A stretch of DNA of 64,000 nucleotides from positions 62,001 through 126,000 of the forward strand of contig JAAWDZ010000052.1 in NCBI GenBank assembly GCA_022794015.1. The letters are read 5' to 3'. The translations under genes were made by a program, and so were the position numbers. The DNA comes from Eubacterium sp. (lineage in GTDB: Bacteria; Bacillota; Clostridia; Lachnospirales; Lachnospiraceae). The notes below the pieces were generated by a model. That model ran no database searches. It saw nothing but the letters and a program-made list of their open reading frames with translations, and had not been told where the DNA came from. Shown here in pieces: positions 62,241 through 64,000 of the stretch (within the stretch, counting starts at the first letter, position 1; every line of letters starts with the position of its first letter).

Positions 62241-63766
62241 TGTTTTGTCCCTCCGTTATTGCGCCTGTATCTGCCTGGCGTTACCCCTGTTGTTTTTTTA
62301 AATACCCTGCAAAAATAACTTTGATCTGTATATCCAACCTCACTTCCAACTTCCGCAATTGACTTCGTAGTATGTAGCAGCATGCTTCTGGCTTTGCCGA
62401 TCCGGATTTTATTCAGATATCCGCTGAAGCCTTCCGGCATATTTTCCTTAAAATAGGTGGAAATATAACAATAGCTGAATCCAAACTGCCTTGCCAGGTC
62501 CATCAGTTTTAAATCTTCCCTGTAATGGTTCCTGATATATTCCTTCATTTTCTCAATATGAATATAGGACAGGTCGTAATTTTTCTCCTGATCGACGGCC
62601 TGACTGGGGACATATTTGCGGATTACTGCAAAGAAAGCTTCCACATCCTCCGTCCTGTCAATTTCCAGAAAGCACCTGTCGCGAATATCTTCTTCCACTT
62701 TACCCAGCCGTTCCAGTGCAACAAAGTAGTTGAACAGCAGGTTTTTGGCCAGGTTTTTTATTTTGTACTCATCCTCATAAATCCGGGCCAGGCCTTCGAT
62801 ATAAACCATAAACATAGAGGCGGCCTGATCCAGCTCTAGATCGTCTAAATATCTCGAATAGGTTTCATACTCAAACCGCTCCTGTCCTTTCCGGATCGGC
62901 TTTTCTTCCAGCACAACCAGACTTTTGCCCGGAAAATAAAACCTCATGGACAGTACCTTTTGCACCCCCCCTTCCCGGAAAATTGCGCGCGTATCTTCAA
63001 AATCCGTATATTCCCGGCTTAACACCAGAAACGATTTTGCATAATCGTTTTTCATTTTATCGGCAAAGTCAAACACAATGTCCTGACAACGCGTTTCGTC
63101 TTTGGGCCGATAATTTAATATCATACACAAAACCGCTTCATCCAGCAATGCAGAAACCATGGCAATATCTGTGTGTTCCCGAAAATATTTTTCGTTTTTT
63201 TTGCGGATGGTTTCTATTTTTTCTCCGGATAATTTCTTTAGGTTGACTGCTAAAACCCGGTATAACTGATAGGGCAGGCGCTCTGCAAACAGCTCTGTGC
63301 CAAGCTGATTCTGGTAACCGCCCATATAGCGGGTAAGCTGCATCTCACAGGATGTTTTCCCCTGGCTGCAAAATTTTGTGTCCGGTATTTTTGCCGCCGC
63401 CTGGCGCATGGTTTCCAGCAATCCTTTGGCGCTTAACATCGGTTTTAAAATATAATCCGAAGCCCCGTTTAAAAGCGCAGTTTTTACATATTCAAATTTA
63501 TCATAACTGCTCAACATAATAAGCAGGATTTCCGGGTGCTCCTCCTGCAGTCTTACCGCAAATTCTAACCCGTCCATAACCGGCATTAAAATATCTGCCA
63601 GCACAATGTGAGGTTTGTATTTTTCTACCAGCACAAGTCCCTCTTTTCCGTCGCTGGCTTCTCCGACAATCCGAAAGCCTTCCTTTTCCCAATCGACCAT
63701 ATGCTTAATTCCCTGTCGCATAATCAATTCGTCATCTATAATCAGAACCCTGCAGTATTCCTCCAT
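62237..63766 (-). CDS. YesN-type AraC response regulator (second)
   Basis: A 509-residue regulator: receiver domain with Asp in HIVLADILMPVMDG, a middle domain, and C-terminal AraC helices (GFSGYLNKIRIGKARSMLL and EVGYTDQSYFCRVFKKTTG). The start is MEEYCRVLIIDDE (63766), behind GAGGG; the frame further upstream overlaps the binding-protein gene. It is probably the activator of the sugar-uptake operon to its right. Confidence 0.94.
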   Translation of the reverse strand: MEEYCRVLIIDDELIMRQGIKHMVDWEKEGFRIVGEASDGKEGLVLVEKYKPHIVLADILMPVMDGLEFAVRLQEEHPEILLIMLSSYDKFEYVKTALLNGASDYILKPMLSAKGLLETMRQAAAKIPDTKFCSQGKTSCEMQLTRYMGGYQNQLGTELFAERLPYQLYRVLAVNLKKLSGEKIETIRKKNEKYFREHTDIAMVSALLDEAVLCMILNYRPKDETRCQDIVFDFADKMKNDYAKSFLVLSREYTDFEDTRAIFREGGVQKVLSMRFYFPGKSLVVLEEKPIRKGQERFEYETYSRYLDDLELDQAASMFMVYIEGLARIYEDEYKIKNLAKNLLFNYFVALERLGKVEEDIRDRCFLEIDRTEDVEAFFAVIRKYVPSQAVDQEKNYDLSYIHIEKMKEYIRNHYREDLKLMDLARQFGFSYCYISTYFKENMPEGFSGYLNKIRIGKARSMLLHTTKSIAEVGSEVGYTDQSYFCRVFKKTTGVTPGRYRRNNGGTKQ

Positions 63767-63767
63767 A

Positions 63768-64000
63768 TTATCGTCCCTCGATTTCCCTGTCAGCCGTTTC
63801 CACAGTTGCAAATGTACTTTCCAGTACGACATCCATATCTATGCCGTCTATGATTTTTTGAAGCGCTTCTGCCATCATATCCTCAATTTCATATGTATCT
63901 TCCCCGTAATTTACCACCGGAACCTCTCCGGCCCATTTTATAAAATCCCCCAAAATATTCTGTCCGCCGAAAAAGTCTATACCCCTGCTGTAATTTTCCT
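63768..64000 (-). CDS. Sugar ABC transporter substrate-binding protein, C-terminal end
   Basis: The last 77 codons of a family 1 solute-binding protein: FFGGQNILGDFIKWAGEVPVVNYG then YEIEDMMAEALQKIIDGIDMD, before the stop at 63768. The beginning is beyond the window. It ends just before the response regulator start, so binding protein, regulator and kinase are one operon. Confidence 0.85.
   Translation of the reverse strand, partial: ENYSRGIDFFGGQNILGDFIKWAGEVPVVNYGEDTYEIEDMMAEALQKIIDGIDMDVVLESTFATVETADREIEGR

Noticed and set aside
1-64000. tRNA or rRNA genes
   Set aside because: No cloverleaf with a terminal TTCRANYC/CCA pattern and no rRNA sequence was noticed in any gap; the reading was by eye and not exhaustive.

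Overview
The window is chromosomal DNA from a low-to-moderate GC, spore-former-type Firmicute, most likely a Lachnospiraceae (Clostridia) gut or anaerobic species. The evidence is the T-box-controlled aspS-gatCAB operon, Csp-type S8 peptidase, YesM/YesN sugar two-component systems, BspA-type leucine-rich-repeat proteins, a very large secreted GH2 beta-galactosidase, DUF6320-like and DUF6147-like small proteins, and sigma-A promoters with TTG/GTG/ATG starts behind strong Shine-Dalgarno sequences. Nearly all genes lie on the minus strand; only uxaC, argG and the BlaI/BlaR1-like cluster are on plus.

Layout, left to right. 1-4.2 kb: tRNA t6A genes tsaD (cut by the window edge), tsaB and tsaE with rimI, RNase Z and two small membrane proteins. 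4.2-5.0 kb: AT-rich intergenic DNA with Spo0A-like and DnaA-like boxes. 5-6.1 kb: an SH3b-NlpC/P60 wall hydrolase. 6.5-10.1 kb: hexuronate catabolism (kdgK, eda, divergent uxaC). 10.4-13.6 kb: Csp-type protease and a divergent ClpX, with a second DnaA-box cluster upstream. 14-19.4 kb: promoter, T-box, aspS, gatC, gatA, gatB, read leftward. 19.5-26.7 kb: arginine biosynthesis, argC-GNAT-argJ-argB-argD on minus and argG on plus. Between them lies a ~480-nt structured element beside ArgR-type operators.

26.8-29.5 kb: a glycosyltransferase, permuted-papain and flippase-like operon. 29.9-31.9 kb: YjbR, esterase and DUF6320-like protein. 32-43.6 kb: YesN/YesM regulators, a sugar-binding lipoprotein and a 2272-residue beta-galactosidase. 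43.7-44.2 kb: a small accessory island with switch-like hairpins and a truncated ORF. 44.2-47.4 kb: a GntR(YtrA)-ABC exporter operon. 47.5-53.9 kb: housekeeping genes pgeF, yraN, an FlhB C-terminal homologue, a FliK-like gene, rnhB, rbgA, lepB and rplS. 54-60.3 kb: a BspA-like protein, then a duplicated and decaying BlaI/BlaR1-like cluster. It holds three copies of one promoter-operator, IS110 debris and a small secreted protein. 60.4-64 kb: a second YesM/YesN pair behind a truncated sugar-binding protein gene.

How it fits together: the aspS-gatCAB unit is set up for tRNA-dependent Asn (and Gln) synthesis. The arg genes make a complete route from glutamate to argininosuccinate except for argF and argH, which are not in the window. 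The carbohydrate genes indicate use of uronates and galactosides. The least explained parts are the 24.78-25.27 kb element, the Spo0A/DnaA box regions, and the BlaI/M56/secreted-peptide modules.
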